Notes: generated from the letters alone by a model not told the origin. Numbered from the stretch's first letter, positions 32,054 through 41,188 are shown. The stretch: 47,171 nt of DNA from Comamonadaceae bacterium (GCA_947458305.1 CANGZO010000001.1:1-47171), one strand, 5' to 3'. Program-made: numbers and translations.

Positions 32054-32806
32054 TCAGTCGGCTTTGCGGCGGGTGGTTGCTTGCACAGCCTTGCGCGCAG
32101 GGGCCTTTTTGGCTACCGATTTGGCAGCTGCTTTGGCGGCAGGTTTGGCCGTGGGTTTGCCCACCGTCTTCACCGTGGGCTTGCTGGTAGGACTGCTGGC
32201 TTTCGGGGCCGATTTGGCTGCCGTTTTGGCTGGTGCCTTGGCAGCGGGTTTGGTCGCTGGTTTGGCAGATTTGGCAGGTGCCTTCAGCGCGGGTTTGGCT
32301 TTGGCTGCAGGCTGAGCAACAGCCTTTTTGGCTCCGGGCGTTTTGGCCGCGGTAGATTTGGCAGTTGCTTTGCCCGTGGCTTTTTTCGCCACCGAATTCT
32401 GAATATGGCCCTTGACCTCGGCTGATGCTGACGGTTTGGGCGCACCGAACTTCAGGCGCACAGGGGTTCCACCCCAAATCTCTTCCAGATTGTAGTAAGT
32501 GCGAATAGTCGGCTGCATGATGTGCACCACGGCCGGGCCGCAATCCACAATGATCCATTCGCCGTTGTCTTCGCCCTCAATGCGGGGCTTGCCAAAACCG
32601 GCGTTGCGCACTTTGTCGCGCACGCTGGCGGCCAACGCCTTGGTCTGGCGGTTCGAGGTACCCGAAGCGATGATGACCCGCTCAAACAGCGAGGACAGGT
32701 GTTCGGTGTCAAACACCTGGATTTCTTGGGCCTTGACGTCCTCCAGGGCGTCCACAATGGCCCGCTGGAGTTTCTGGATGTCTTTTTTGGCGGCGTTTTC
32801 GGTCAT
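32054..32806 (-). CDS. rsfS: Ribosomal silencing factor RsfS with a long Lys/Ala/Pro-rich tail
   Basis: RsfS binds ribosomal protein L14 and blocks subunit joining during starvation. Residues 1-120 form the complete RsfS domain, including ASGTSNRQTKALA and ViVDCG-type WIIVDCGPAVVHIM. Residues 121-250 are an added tail almost entirely of Lys, Ala, Pro, Ser and Thr with KPAAKAPAK-like repeats, resembling histone H1 tails. Normal RsfS is about 105-130 aa, so this protein is twice as long. The start ATG shares one base with the nadD stop (TGATG). The tail is in frame and ends at a normal stop 6 bp before rlmH. Confidence 0.93.
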   Translation of the reverse strand: MTENAAKKDIQKLQRAIVDALEDVKAQEIQVFDTEHLSSLFERVIIASGTSNRQTKALAASVRDKVRNAGFGKPRIEGEDNGEWIIVDCGPAVVHIMQPTIRTYYNLEEIWGGTPVRLKFGAPKPSASAEVKGHIQNSVAKKATGKATAKSTAAKTPGAKKAVAQPAAKAKPALKAPAKSAKPATKPAAKAPAKTAAKSAPKASSPTSKPTVKTVGKPTAKPAAKAAAKSVAKKAPARKAVQATTRRKAD

Positions 32807-33465
32807 CAATGGGGCCTGTAAAGGTGGTGTTCGTGAATATAGCGCTCAACAGCGGGGGATACCAAGCCCGTCAGGGCCTGCTCTGTGGCCGCCAGCACAC
32901 GGATGTCCGTGGCACTGTGAGGCATCAGCGGCATGTCGAGAGTGCAAATGCGCGCTTGCAGCGTGTCAGAAAGGGGTGGGTTTGTGGGTGCAGCACCTGA
33001 CTCTTCGTTCCAGGCAAGCACGGCCATATCACGGCCTGCGGCGCAGATTATAGCGATCCGCCCAATTTCACCGATTTGGTGCCAAGCAGGCAAAGCGCGC
33101 CGCTGGTCGTCGCCCAGCAGCAAATACAGTTGCGCCTGGGGGTATTCGGTCTGCAACTCGTGCAGGGTGTCCACCGTGTAGCTGGGTCCGGTGCGCAGGA
33201 TTTCCCGTTCGTCCACCACCACGTGCGGCACATCTGCAAAGGCCAAACGCGTCATGGCCAGGCGGTGCTCGGCATCGCTCAGATTTCGCGGTTTGTGCCA
33301 GGCATGGCCCGTGGGCAGCACACGCACTTGGTCGAGCTGCAACTGCGCCACGGCTGCTTCGACCAGGGCCACATGGGCCCGATGCGGCGGATCGAACGCT
33401 CCGCCAAAAACACCCAGGCGCTGCACAGTGGCTGAGGCTTTTTGCACGGAAGATGGCAGGTTCAA
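32806..33465 (-). CDS. nadD: Nicotinate-nucleotide adenylyltransferase
   Basis: NadD adenylates nicotinate mononucleotide to deamido-NAD in NAD synthesis. The 219-aa product has the nucleotidyltransferase motif FGGAFDPPHRAH (about 20-31) and the C-terminal SATDIRV, equivalent to the usual SSTxIR. Both ends overlap neighbours: hemF by four bases and rsfS by one. Its position next to rsfS-rlmH is common in proteobacteria. The ATG at 33465 lies inside the hemF stop; a later start is unlikely since the motif is close. Confidence 0.95.
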   Translation of the reverse strand: MNLPSSVQKASATVQRLGVFGGAFDPPHRAHVALVEAAVAQLQLDQVRVLPTGHAWHKPRNLSDAEHRLAMTRLAFADVPHVVVDEREILRTGPSYTVDTLHELQTEYPQAQLYLLLGDDQRRALPAWHQIGEIGRIAIICAAGRDMAVLAWNEESGAAPTNPPLSDTLQARICTLDMPLMPHSATDIRVLAATEQALTGLVSPAVERYIHEHHLYRPH

Positions 33466-34382
33466 ACCCAGTCCTTGGGCACCAGAAAGTGGCTGAGCAA
33501 GCGTTCCTCGGGCGAGCCGGCCTCATCTTGGCGCTGGTAAGACCAGCGCACCTCGGGCGGCATGGACAGCAGGATCGATTCGGTGCGGCCACCGGACTGC
33601 AGACCAAAATGCGTGCCCCGGTCCCAGACGAGGTTGAACTCGACATAGCGGCCACGGCGGTAGAGCTGAAAGTCACGTTCGCGCTCGCCATATGGCGTGT
33701 CCTTGCGGCGCATCACGATGGGCATGTAGGCCGTCAACAGCGAATCGGCCACGCTTTGCAGCATGGCAAAGCTCTGGTCCATGCCCAGTTCGGAAAAGTC
33801 GTCGAAGAAAATGCCGCCCACGCCGCGCTGCTCACGGCGGTGTTTGTTGCAAAAATAATCATCGCACCAGGTTTTGAATCGCGGGTGCAAGGCCTCGCCA
33901 AAGGGGCTCAGGGCGTCTTTGCAGGTCTGGTGAAAATGCACCGCGTCTTCGTCAAAGCCGTAGTAAGGCGTCAGGTCCATGCCGCCACCAAACCAGGCCA
34001 CGGGTGCCCTGCCCTCGGGCTTGGCTGCAATCATGCGCACGTTCATGTGCACCGTGGGCACATAGGGGTTGCGCGGGTGGAACACCAAGGACACGCCCAT
34101 CGCCTCAAAGGCCGAGCCGGCCAACTCTGGGCGGTGCTGGGTGGCCGAGGGCGGCAACTGCGGGCCCGTGACGTGCGAAAAGCCGCAGCCAGCGCGTTCA
34201 AAAATGGGCCCGCCTTCCAGAATTTGGGTGATGCCATTGCCCTGGAGTTTCTCACCCGGATCTTTTTGCCAAGCATCGGTCAGAAAAGGGGTGCCGTCCA
34301 GGTCGGTCAAGGCCCCGGTGATGCGGGACTGCAAGCCCACCAGGTAATTTTTGACGGTGCCGAGTTCAAAAGGGGTGCTCAT
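33462..34382 (-). CDS. hemF: Oxygen-dependent coproporphyrinogen III oxidase
   Basis: HemF performs the oxidative decarboxylation of coproporphyrinogen III to protoporphyrinogen IX in heme synthesis under oxygen. The 306-aa protein has family landmarks FGGGMDLTPYY, HRREQRGVGGIFFDDF and the C-terminal RGRYVEFNLVWDRGTHFGL. The length matches E. coli HemF (299). It follows the acyltransferase by 35 bp and overlaps nadD by four bases. The presence of this enzyme suggests aerobic growth. Confidence 0.96.
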   Translation of the reverse strand: MSTPFELGTVKNYLVGLQSRITGALTDLDGTPFLTDAWQKDPGEKLQGNGITQILEGGPIFERAGCGFSHVTGPQLPPSATQHRPELAGSAFEAMGVSLVFHPRNPYVPTVHMNVRMIAAKPEGRAPVAWFGGGMDLTPYYGFDEDAVHFHQTCKDALSPFGEALHPRFKTWCDDYFCNKHRREQRGVGGIFFDDFSELGMDQSFAMLQSVADSLLTAYMPIVMRRKDTPYGERERDFQLYRRGRYVEFNLVWDRGTHFGLQSGGRTESILLSMPPEVRWSYQRQDEAGSPEERLLSHFLVPKDWV

Positions 34383-34417
34383 GGTGGATTTGGACGTTAA
34401 AAAGGTTCAGGAAATCT

Positions 34418-35077
34418 TCAGGGTTTCAGGCGGGCAGATTCAACCGCCTGGCCTGGACTCCAGGGAAGTATGGGACCCATTTGGTGTTCGTGGAAGCCCT
34501 TGACACCCTCAAACACCTGGGCCATGTGTGCGTAATCGCGCTCGACCTGGCCCGTCAGATCGTAAAAGTCCACCACACTGAAGCGGCGCTGACCCCAGTC
34601 GAGCTTGACGAGCGCCAAAGGCACTTGCGCCCCCAGGGCCAACTGGTAAAAGCCACTGCGCCAGCCCGGTGTGAAGCTGCGTGTGCCTTCAGGAGCCAGA
34701 CCGAGCCAAAGCAATTGGTCGTTTTGTTTGTGCTGCTCAAACACATGCACCATCTGGCCCACCACGCCGCGAGAGGAGCTGCGGTCAATCGGTATGCCGC
34801 CCACCCAGCGCATCCAGGCACCGATCACCGGAAACTTGAACAGCGAATCCTTGCCCCAAAAGTGCGCCGGAATGCCCAGGGCCCACTTGGCGAGCATGCC
34901 AATCGGGAAATCCCAGTTGCTGGTGTGCGGGTAAACAATGGCCACACCCTGACGGGTGGGAAAGCCCTCAAAGTCCAAGCGCCAACCGAGCATTTTCAAA
35001 ACCAAACGGGCCAGACGGGAGCCCTTGAAGGTCACGGGATGGTGGGTCAAGGGGCTCATGCGGGTCAGGTGCTTCAA
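34418..35077 (-). CDS. Lysophospholipid acyltransferase (PlsC-like)
   Basis: The 219-aa protein belongs to the 1-acyl-glycerol-3-phosphate acyltransferase superfamily. It has the catalytic HTSNWD (HX4D, residues 51-56) and APEGTRS (128-134) motifs and one hydrophobic N-terminal stretch. HTSNWD with Trp, the FWGKDSLF segment and the short length are typical of the PlsC-like family distinct from E. coli PlsC, so the acyl acceptor is uncertain. It overlaps the purD stop by ATGA. Likely role: phospholipid or ornithine-lipid synthesis at the inner membrane. Confidence 0.86.
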   Translation of the reverse strand: MKHLTRMSPLTHHPVTFKGSRLARLVLKMLGWRLDFEGFPTRQGVAIVYPHTSNWDFPIGMLAKWALGIPAHFWGKDSLFKFPVIGAWMRWVGGIPIDRSSSRGVVGQMVHVFEQHKQNDQLLWLGLAPEGTRSFTPGWRSGFYQLALGAQVPLALVKLDWGQRRFSVVDFYDLTGQVERDYAHMAQVFEGVKGFHEHQMGPILPWSPGQAVESARLKP

Positions 35078-36369
35078 TTTTTGATCGCGCGGTAGCCGAT
35101 GTCCTGGCGCATCTGCATGCCGTCAAAAAAAATCGGGCTGGCGGTTTGGTAGGCCTTTTGCTGAGCCTGCTTGACCGAATCGGCCAGCGCCGTGACGCAC
35201 AGCACACGCCCACCCGAAGTCAGGATTTGGCCGTCTTTTTCGGTGGTGCCCGCATGGAACACCATGGCGTCATGGAGGTCCTTGGGCAGGCCGGTGATGG
35301 CATCGCCCTTGCGCGGGTTCAGTGGGTAACCGGCCGCAGCCATGACCACACCCAGTGCCACACGTCGATCCCATTCCATCTCCAACTCGTCCAGGCCTTC
35401 AGAGGTCGCGGCCAAAAGCACATCCAAGAGATCTGACTTAAGGCGCATCAGGATCGGCTGCGTCTCAGGGTCACCCATGCGGCAGTTGAATTCAAGGGTT
35501 TTGATACGCCCTTGCGGGTCGATCATCAGGCCCGCATACAAAAACCCGGTGTAGTTGATGCCGTCTTTGTCCATGCCGCGGATGGTGGGCAAGATGACCT
35601 CGCGCATGGCGCGCGCGTGCACCTCGGCCGTGACCACAGGCGCAGGCGAATAAGCGCCCATGCCGCCAGTGTTGGGGCCCTCGTCGCCATCCAGCAAGCG
35701 TTTGTGGTCTTGGCTGGTGGCCAAGGCAGCCACATTCTTGCCATCGCAAAGCACCATGAAACTGGCTTCTTCACCTTGCAAGAACTCTTCGATCACCACG
35801 CGCGGCACTGCCAGCCCGTCCGCGCCTGCGTTGTGCGTCACCCCCAATGTGTTGTCCAGCAGCATGAAGTCGATCGCCTCATGGGCTTCGGCCAGCGTCA
35901 TGGCCACCACCACCCCTTTGCCAGCCGCGAGGCCGTCGGCCTTGACCACGATGGGTGCGCCCTGGCGGTCCACATAGGCGTGCGCCTGGGCCGCATCGGT
36001 GAAGGTCTCAAATGAGGCCGTGGGAATACCATGTCGCTTCATGAAGGCTTTGGAAAAAGCCTTGGAGCTTTCCAACTGAGCTGCAGCCTGAGTGGGGCCA
36101 AAAATACGCAAGCCATGCGATCGAAAATCGTCCACGATGCCTGCAGCCAGGGGCGCCTCTGGGCCGACCAAGGTCAGACCTATGCCGTTGCTGAAGGCCC
36201 ACTGACGCAGCTGCTGCACATCGGTGATCGGCACATTGACCAAGTTTTTATCTTTGGCTGTGCCGCCGTTGCCGGGTGCCACATAGACCTGCTGCACTTT
36301 GGGCGACTGCGCCAATTTCCACGCCATGGCGTGCTCACGGCCACCACCGCCAACGACCAATACTTTCAT
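35074..36369 (-). CDS. purD: Phosphoribosylamine-glycine ligase
   Basis: PurD (GARS) makes glycinamide ribonucleotide, the second step of purine synthesis. The 431-aa ATP-grasp enzyme opens with MKVLVVGGGGREHAMAWKL and has the family segments KADGLAAGKGV, DHKRLLDGDEGPNTGGMGAY and FNCRMGDPETQ. AAGGAAG lies about four to five bases before the ATG at 36369. It follows yebC by 9 bp and overlaps the acyltransferase by four bases. No purH is adjacent, unlike in enteric bacteria. Confidence 0.97.
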   Translation of the reverse strand: MKVLVVGGGGREHAMAWKLAQSPKVQQVYVAPGNGGTAKDKNLVNVPITDVQQLRQWAFSNGIGLTLVGPEAPLAAGIVDDFRSHGLRIFGPTQAAAQLESSKAFSKAFMKRHGIPTASFETFTDAAQAHAYVDRQGAPIVVKADGLAAGKGVVVAMTLAEAHEAIDFMLLDNTLGVTHNAGADGLAVPRVVIEEFLQGEEASFMVLCDGKNVAALATSQDHKRLLDGDEGPNTGGMGAYSPAPVVTAEVHARAMREVILPTIRGMDKDGINYTGFLYAGLMIDPQGRIKTLEFNCRMGDPETQPILMRLKSDLLDVLLAATSEGLDELEMEWDRRVALGVVMAAAGYPLNPRKGDAITGLPKDLHDAMVFHAGTTEKDGQILTSGGRVLCVTALADSVKQAQQKAYQTASPIFFDGMQMRQDIGYRAIKN

Positions 36370-36378
36370 CCAACTTCC

Positions 36379-37104
36379 TTAATCTTCGAATTCGGCGTTA
36401 TGGAACACGTTTTGCACATCGTCCAAATCTTCCAACACATCCAGCAATTTTTGCATTTTGGCAGCATCTTCCCCGGTCAAAGTCACGCTGTTTTCTGGTC
36501 GCATGGTCACTTCTGCCACTTCGGCCACCAAGCCAGCCGCTTCCAAGGCGTTTTTAACGGTTTCAAAAGCTGTGTAAGCGGTCAGCACTTCGATGGCGCC
36601 GTCCCCATGTGTGATCACGTCATCGGCACCGGACTCCAGCGCCGCGGTCATCAACTGATCCTCGTCTGTGCCGGGCGCAAAAATCAGCTGACCACAGTGT
36701 TTGAACTGAAAGGCCACAGAGCCTTCAGTGCCTAAATTGCCGCCGTGCTTGCTCAAGGCATGGCGCATTTCAGCCACGGTGCGCACCCGGTTGTCGGTCA
36801 TGGTGTCCACCATGATGGCCGCGCCGCCGATGCCATAGCCTTCATAACGGATCTCTTCGTAGCTCACACCCTCCAAATTGCCGGTAGCTTTGTCCACGTT
36901 GCGCTTGATGGTGTCGGCCGGCATATTGGCCGCTTTGGCCTTCTCAATGGCCAGGCGAAGGCGGGGATTGGCACTGACATCACCACCGCCAGTGCGGGCT
37001 GCGACCATGATTTCTCGCACCACCCGGGTCCAGATGCGCTGACGCTTTTCGTCTTGCCGCCCCTTGCGGTGCTGAATATTTGCCCATTTACTGTGCCCAG
37101 CCAT
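36379..37104 (-). CDS. yebC: YebC/PmpR family regulator/translation factor
   Basis: The 241-aa protein opens MAGHSKWANIQHRKGRQD, the invariant start of this family, and has the KANMPADTIKRNVDKATG and EGYGIGGAAIMVD segments. Family members act as transcription regulators, and some relieve ribosome stalling at proline stretches; which applies here is unknown. AAGGAA lies about 8 bases before the ATG. It is the first gene of the minus-strand run to rng. A 70-bp gap separates it from the divergent DUF853 gene. Confidence 0.95.
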   Translation of the reverse strand: MAGHSKWANIQHRKGRQDEKRQRIWTRVVREIMVAARTGGGDVSANPRLRLAIEKAKAANMPADTIKRNVDKATGNLEGVSYEEIRYEGYGIGGAAIMVDTMTDNRVRTVAEMRHALSKHGGNLGTEGSVAFQFKHCGQLIFAPGTDEDQLMTAALESGADDVITHGDGAIEVLTAYTAFETVKNALEAAGLVAEVAEVTMRPENSVTLTGEDAAKMQKLLDVLEDLDDVQNVFHNAEFED

Positions 37105-37174
37105 CGGGAATTCCTTGAATGTTGATTTAACCTATAGCCTGAATTTTACTTTTCACCACAAGGGAAAAACCGAA

Positions 37175-38707
37175 ATGGCTGAACCGATGTTGATCGCTCA
37201 AAACGCCAAGGCGCATTGCCACCTGTTGCCAGGCTTGGCCAACCGCCACGGACTCATCACCGGGGCCACAGGCACCGGTAAAACCGTGACCTTGCAAACC
37301 TTGGCTGAAAACTTTTCGCGCATCGGTGTGCCGGTCTTCATGGCCGACGTCAAAGGTGACCTGACCGGTGTCAGCCAAGCGGGCAAGATCGGCGAGAAAC
37401 TGGCAGCCGTACTCCAAGACCGCGGACTTGTACTGCCCGAGCCCCTGGCGTGCCCGACCACCGTGTGGGACGTGTTTGGCGAGCAAGGCCACCCGGTTCG
37501 CGCCACCATCTCCGACATGGGGCCTTTGCTGCTCACGCGCATGCTGGGCCTGAACGACACCCAGGCCGGTGTGCTGAACCTGGTGTTCAAGATCGCCGAC
37601 GACAACGGTTTGCTGCTGCTGGACATGAAAGACCTGCGCGCGATGCTGCAGTACGTGGGGGACAACGCCAAACAGTTCACCACCGAGTACGGCAACATCA
37701 GCGCCGCCAGCATCGGGGCCATCCAGCGCGGTTTGGTGCAAATCGAGACGCAAGGCGGCGACAAGTTCTTTGGCGAGCCCATGCTCAACATCGAAGACTT
37801 CATGCAGACCGACGGGCAAGGCCAGGGAATGGTGAACATCCTGGCGGCCGACAAACTCATGAATTCGCCGCGCCTGTACGCCACCTTCTTGCTGTGGATG
37901 CTGTCGGAGTTGTTTGAGGTCTTGCCAGAGATCGGCGATCCGGAAAAGCCCAAGTTGGTCTTCTTTTTTGACGAGGCACACTTGCTCTTCAAGGACGCAC
38001 CAGCAGTACTGATCGAGCGGATCGAGCTGGTGGTGCGCTTGGTGCGCTCCAAAGGCGTGGGGGTGTACTTCGTCACGCAAAACCCGCTGGACATCCCCGA
38101 CAGTGTGCTGGGTCAGCTGGGCAACCGGGTGCAACACGCCCTGCGCGCCTACACCCCGCGCGACCAAAAGGCCGTGAAATCGACTGCGCAAACCATGCGC
38201 CCCAAAGCGGGCTTGGACATCGAGGCGGCCATCACCGAGCTGGCCGTGGGTGAGGCCTTGGTGAGCTTTCTGGACGCCAAGGGACGCCCCTGTGAGACCG
38301 AGCGCGTGTTTGTGCTGCCTCCGGGCAGCCAGCTGGGCCCCATCACCGCCGCTCAGCGTCAAGCGCTGGTTCAGGGTTCGTTGGTGGCCGGGGTGTATGA
38401 GCAAGCCCTGGACCGCGAGTCAGCTTATGAACGCATCAAGGGCCAGGGCCAGCCCCATGCATCCGGCCAAGCCAACGCCACCCCCTTGCCTGGCCAAGCA
38501 CCGGCGGCAGCAGGGCCTGCCAGCGGTGGCCTGATGGGCGGACTGTCAGACATGCTGTTTGGCAGCACCGGGCCTCGTGGCGCCCAACGTGATGGCGTGG
38601 CTCAGATGGTGGTCAAAAGTGCCGTGCGCACCGTGGGCTCTGCCTTGGGCAGAGAAATCGTTCGCGGGGTGCTGGGCGGCTTGCTGGGTGGCAGCAAGCG
38701 CAAATGA
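37175..38707 (+). CDS. DUF853 / YjgR-like HerA-type ATPase
   Basis: The 510-aa protein has Walker A GATGTGKTV (30-38) and Walker B LVFFFDEAHLLF, followed by YFVTQNPLDIPDSVLGQLGNRVQHALR, the hallmark of the DUF853 branch of the HerA/FtsK P-loop ATPases. The biological role is not established. The C terminus (about 430-510) is Gly/Ala/Pro-rich, with SGGLMGGLSDMLFG and a basic end. I start at the ATG at 37175, with AAGGGA upstream, rather than 20 codons earlier. It stands alone between divergent yebC and convergent clpA. Confidence 0.9.
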   Translation: MAEPMLIAQNAKAHCHLLPGLANRHGLITGATGTGKTVTLQTLAENFSRIGVPVFMADVKGDLTGVSQAGKIGEKLAAVLQDRGLVLPEPLACPTTVWDVFGEQGHPVRATISDMGPLLLTRMLGLNDTQAGVLNLVFKIADDNGLLLLDMKDLRAMLQYVGDNAKQFTTEYGNISAASIGAIQRGLVQIETQGGDKFFGEPMLNIEDFMQTDGQGQGMVNILAADKLMNSPRLYATFLLWMLSELFEVLPEIGDPEKPKLVFFFDEAHLLFKDAPAVLIERIELVVRLVRSKGVGVYFVTQNPLDIPDSVLGQLGNRVQHALRAYTPRDQKAVKSTAQTMRPKAGLDIEAAITELAVGEALVSFLDAKGRPCETERVFVLPPGSQLGPITAAQRQALVQGSLVAGVYEQALDRESAYERIKGQGQPHASGQANATPLPGQAPAAAGPASGGLMGGLSDMLFGSTGPRGAQRDGVAQMVVKSAVRTVGSALGREIVRGVLGGLLGGSKRK

Positions 38708-38743
38708 GCGTTTGACCGACACCAAATTTGCATCGCAGCACAG

Positions 38744-38777
38744 CATGAAAAAAGGCCCCTCAGGGCCTTTTTTCATG
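38744..38777. terminator. Strong bidirectional terminator between DUF853 and clpA
   Basis: CATGAAAAAAGGCCC and GGGCCTTTTTTCATG form a perfect 15-bp stem around the loop CTCA. Six-T runs occur on both strands, so it can end transcripts of both convergent genes. Confidence 0.93.
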
Positions 38778-38794
38778 AACGCTTGATCGCGAAG

Positions 38795-41128
38795 TTAACC
38801 CGCAGTGGCTTCCTCAGGCTCGGTGGGTTCAGAGCGCGAAGCACGGCTGTCTTTCTTAGGGGTAGGCGTGATGTCCAACTGAACTTCATTTTTGTCGTCG
38901 ATGTCCACAGTGAGCCTGCCACCGTCGGTGAGGCGACCAAACAACAACTCGTCGGCCAAAGCTTTGCGAATGGTGTCTTGGATCAAGCGCTGCATCGGGC
39001 GAGCGCCCATGAGCGGATCGAAACCCTTCTTGCCGAGGAACTTGCGCAAAGCATCGGTGAAGGTGACTTCGACTTTTTTCTCGCCCAGCTGGGTTTCGAG
39101 CTGCAGCAAGAACTTGTCCACCACGCGCAAGATGATTTGCTCATCGAGTGGCTTGAAGCTGACCATGGCATCCAGGCGGTTGCGGAACTCGGGGGTGAAC
39201 AGGCGCTTGATGTCGCCCATTTCGTCACCGGCTGCACGCGGATTGGTGAAACCGATGGTGGCCTTGTTCATGGTCTCGGCACCCGCGTTGGTGGTCATGA
39301 TGATGATCACGTTGCGGAAGTCGGCCTTGCGCCCGTTGTTGTCGGTCAAGGTGCCATGGTCCATGACCTGCAGCAGCACGTTGAAGATGTCTGGGTGGGC
39401 TTTTTCGATCTCGTCGAGCAAGAGCACGCAATGCGGCTTCTTGGTCACGGCTTCGGTCAAAAGGCCACCCTGGTCAAAGCCCACATAGCCCGGAGGCGCG
39501 CCGATCAGGCGACTGACCGCATGGCGCTCCATGTACTCAGACATGTCAAAGCGGATCAGCTCGATGCCCATGATGTAAGCCAACTGCTTGGCGGCTTCGG
39601 TCTTGCCCACACCGGTGGGGCCTGAAAACAAGAAAGCGCCAATGGGTTTGTCGGTCTTGCCCAAACCCGAGCGGGCCATCTTGACCGCAGAGGCCAGCAC
39701 TTCAAGGGCTTTGTCTTGGCCGAACACCACTGACTTGAGATCGCGCTCAATGGTCTGCAATTTGCTGCGGTCGTCGTTGGACACGTTGGCCGGTGGAATC
39801 CTGGCGATCTTGGCCACGATGTCCTCGATCTCGGATTTGCCAATCGTCTTTTTGCGCTTGGAAGCGGCCTGGATGCGTTGGGCAGCTCCGGCCTCGTCGA
39901 TCACGTCAATCGCTTTGTCAGGCAGCTGGCGGTCGTTGATGAACTTGGCCGACAACTCGGCAGCGGCTTGCAAAGCGGCGATGGTGTATTTGACACTGTG
40001 GTGATCTTCAAAACGGCTCTTGAGGCCTTTGAGGATGTCCACGGTCTCTGAAACCGTTGGCTCGACCACGTCCACTTTTTGGAAGCGGCGCGACAGGGCC
40101 GCATCTTTTTCGAAAATGCCGCGGTACTCGGTGAAGGTGGTCGCACCGATGCATTTGAGTTGGCCACTGGACAAAGCTGGCTTGAGCAAGTTGGAGGCAT
40201 CCAAGGTGCCGCCCGAGGCCGCACCCGCACCAATCAGGGTGTGGATCTCGTCGATGAACAGGATGCCGTTGGGCTTGTCCTTGAGGGATTTGAGCACGCC
40301 TTTGAGGCGCTGCTCAAAATCACCCCGGTATTTGGTCCCTGCCAGCAACGAGCCCATGTCCAGCGAGTAAACCGTGGCCTCGGCCAAGATGTCAGGCACT
40401 GTGCCTTGGGTGATGCGCCAGGCCAAGCCTTCGGCAATCGCGGTTTTACCCACGCCGGCTTCACCTACCAACAGCGGGTTGTTTTTGCGGCGACGGCACA
40501 AAATTTGGATGGTGCGCTCCACCTCATACTCTCGGCCAATCAGCGGGTCGATCTTGCCTTCTTTGGCAGCCTGGTTGAGGTTGTTGGTGAACTGCTCCAG
40601 GGGAGAAGCTTTCTCGTTGCGCTCACCACCACTGGACTCTTCGGCTTCAGAACTGGCAGGGGAGTCAGACTTGGCCGCCTCGGGCGGATCGGTTTTGCGG
40701 ATACCGTGTGCGATGAAGTTGACCACATCCAAACGTGTGATGCCCTGCTGGTGCAGGTAGTAAACGGCGTGGGAGTCTTTCTCGCCAAAAATCGCCACCA
40801 GCACGTTCGCGCCTGTCACTTCTTTTTTACCATTGCCCGTGGACTGCACATGCATGATGGCACGTTGGATGACGCGCTGAAAGCCCAGAGTGGGCTGTGT
40901 ATCCACCTCTTCGGTACCCGCCACTTGGGGAGTGTTGTCTTTGATGAAATTACCCAGGGCCTTGCGCAGATCGTCAATGTTGGCGGCGCAAGCGCGCAGC
41001 ACCTCAGCCGCGCTGGGGTTGTCCAACAAGGCCAAAAGCAAATGCTCAACCGTGATGAATTCGTGGCGTTGCTGACGGGCTTCAACAAAGGCCATGTGCA
41101 AACTGACTTCCAATTCTTGGGCAATCAT
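38795..41128 (-). CDS. clpA: ATP-dependent Clp protease ATP-binding subunit ClpA
   Basis: ClpA unfolds substrates and feeds them to ClpP; with ClpS it handles N-degron proteins. The 777-aa product has a Clp N-domain (1-145), first AAA+ module with Walker A GEAGVGKTA (222-230), second module with GPTGVGKTE, and PPGYVGFDQGG, the pore-loop region. The acidic/Ser linker after the N-domain (147-172) is typical. AAGGAA lies a few bases before the ATG. It follows clpS by 60 bp. No clpP is nearby. Confidence 0.97.
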   Translation of the reverse strand: MIAQELEVSLHMAFVEARQQRHEFITVEHLLLALLDNPSAAEVLRACAANIDDLRKALGNFIKDNTPQVAGTEEVDTQPTLGFQRVIQRAIMHVQSTGNGKKEVTGANVLVAIFGEKDSHAVYYLHQQGITRLDVVNFIAHGIRKTDPPEAAKSDSPASSEAEESSGGERNEKASPLEQFTNNLNQAAKEGKIDPLIGREYEVERTIQILCRRRKNNPLLVGEAGVGKTAIAEGLAWRITQGTVPDILAEATVYSLDMGSLLAGTKYRGDFEQRLKGVLKSLKDKPNGILFIDEIHTLIGAGAASGGTLDASNLLKPALSSGQLKCIGATTFTEYRGIFEKDAALSRRFQKVDVVEPTVSETVDILKGLKSRFEDHHSVKYTIAALQAAAELSAKFINDRQLPDKAIDVIDEAGAAQRIQAASKRKKTIGKSEIEDIVAKIARIPPANVSNDDRSKLQTIERDLKSVVFGQDKALEVLASAVKMARSGLGKTDKPIGAFLFSGPTGVGKTEAAKQLAYIMGIELIRFDMSEYMERHAVSRLIGAPPGYVGFDQGGLLTEAVTKKPHCVLLLDEIEKAHPDIFNVLLQVMDHGTLTDNNGRKADFRNVIIIMTTNAGAETMNKATIGFTNPRAAGDEMGDIKRLFTPEFRNRLDAMVSFKPLDEQIILRVVDKFLLQLETQLGEKKVEVTFTDALRKFLGKKGFDPLMGARPMQRLIQDTIRKALADELLFGRLTDGGRLTVDIDDKNEVQLDITPTPKKDSRASRSEPTEPEEATAG

Positions 41129-41188
41129 GTGATTTCCTTATGCCTTGCTGAGTGAGAGAGATGGTTGGGAGATGAGGGGCATGTCCAC

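Noticed and set aside
32060..32440. Possible tandem repeat or frameshifted low-complexity DNA in rsfS
   Set aside because: The reading frame is intact and ends normally; the repetition reflects Lys/Ala/Pro codons rather than an exact tandem repeat or a CRISPR-like array.
37127..38404. 425-codon frame opposite the DUF853 gene
   Set aside because: The plus-strand gene has Walker motifs and a ribosome-binding site; the antisense frame has neither.
37105..38744. HerA-NurA-type defence or repair cassette
   Set aside because: No nuclease, Sir2 or other partner gene flanks the DUF853 ATPase; neighbours are yebC and clpA.
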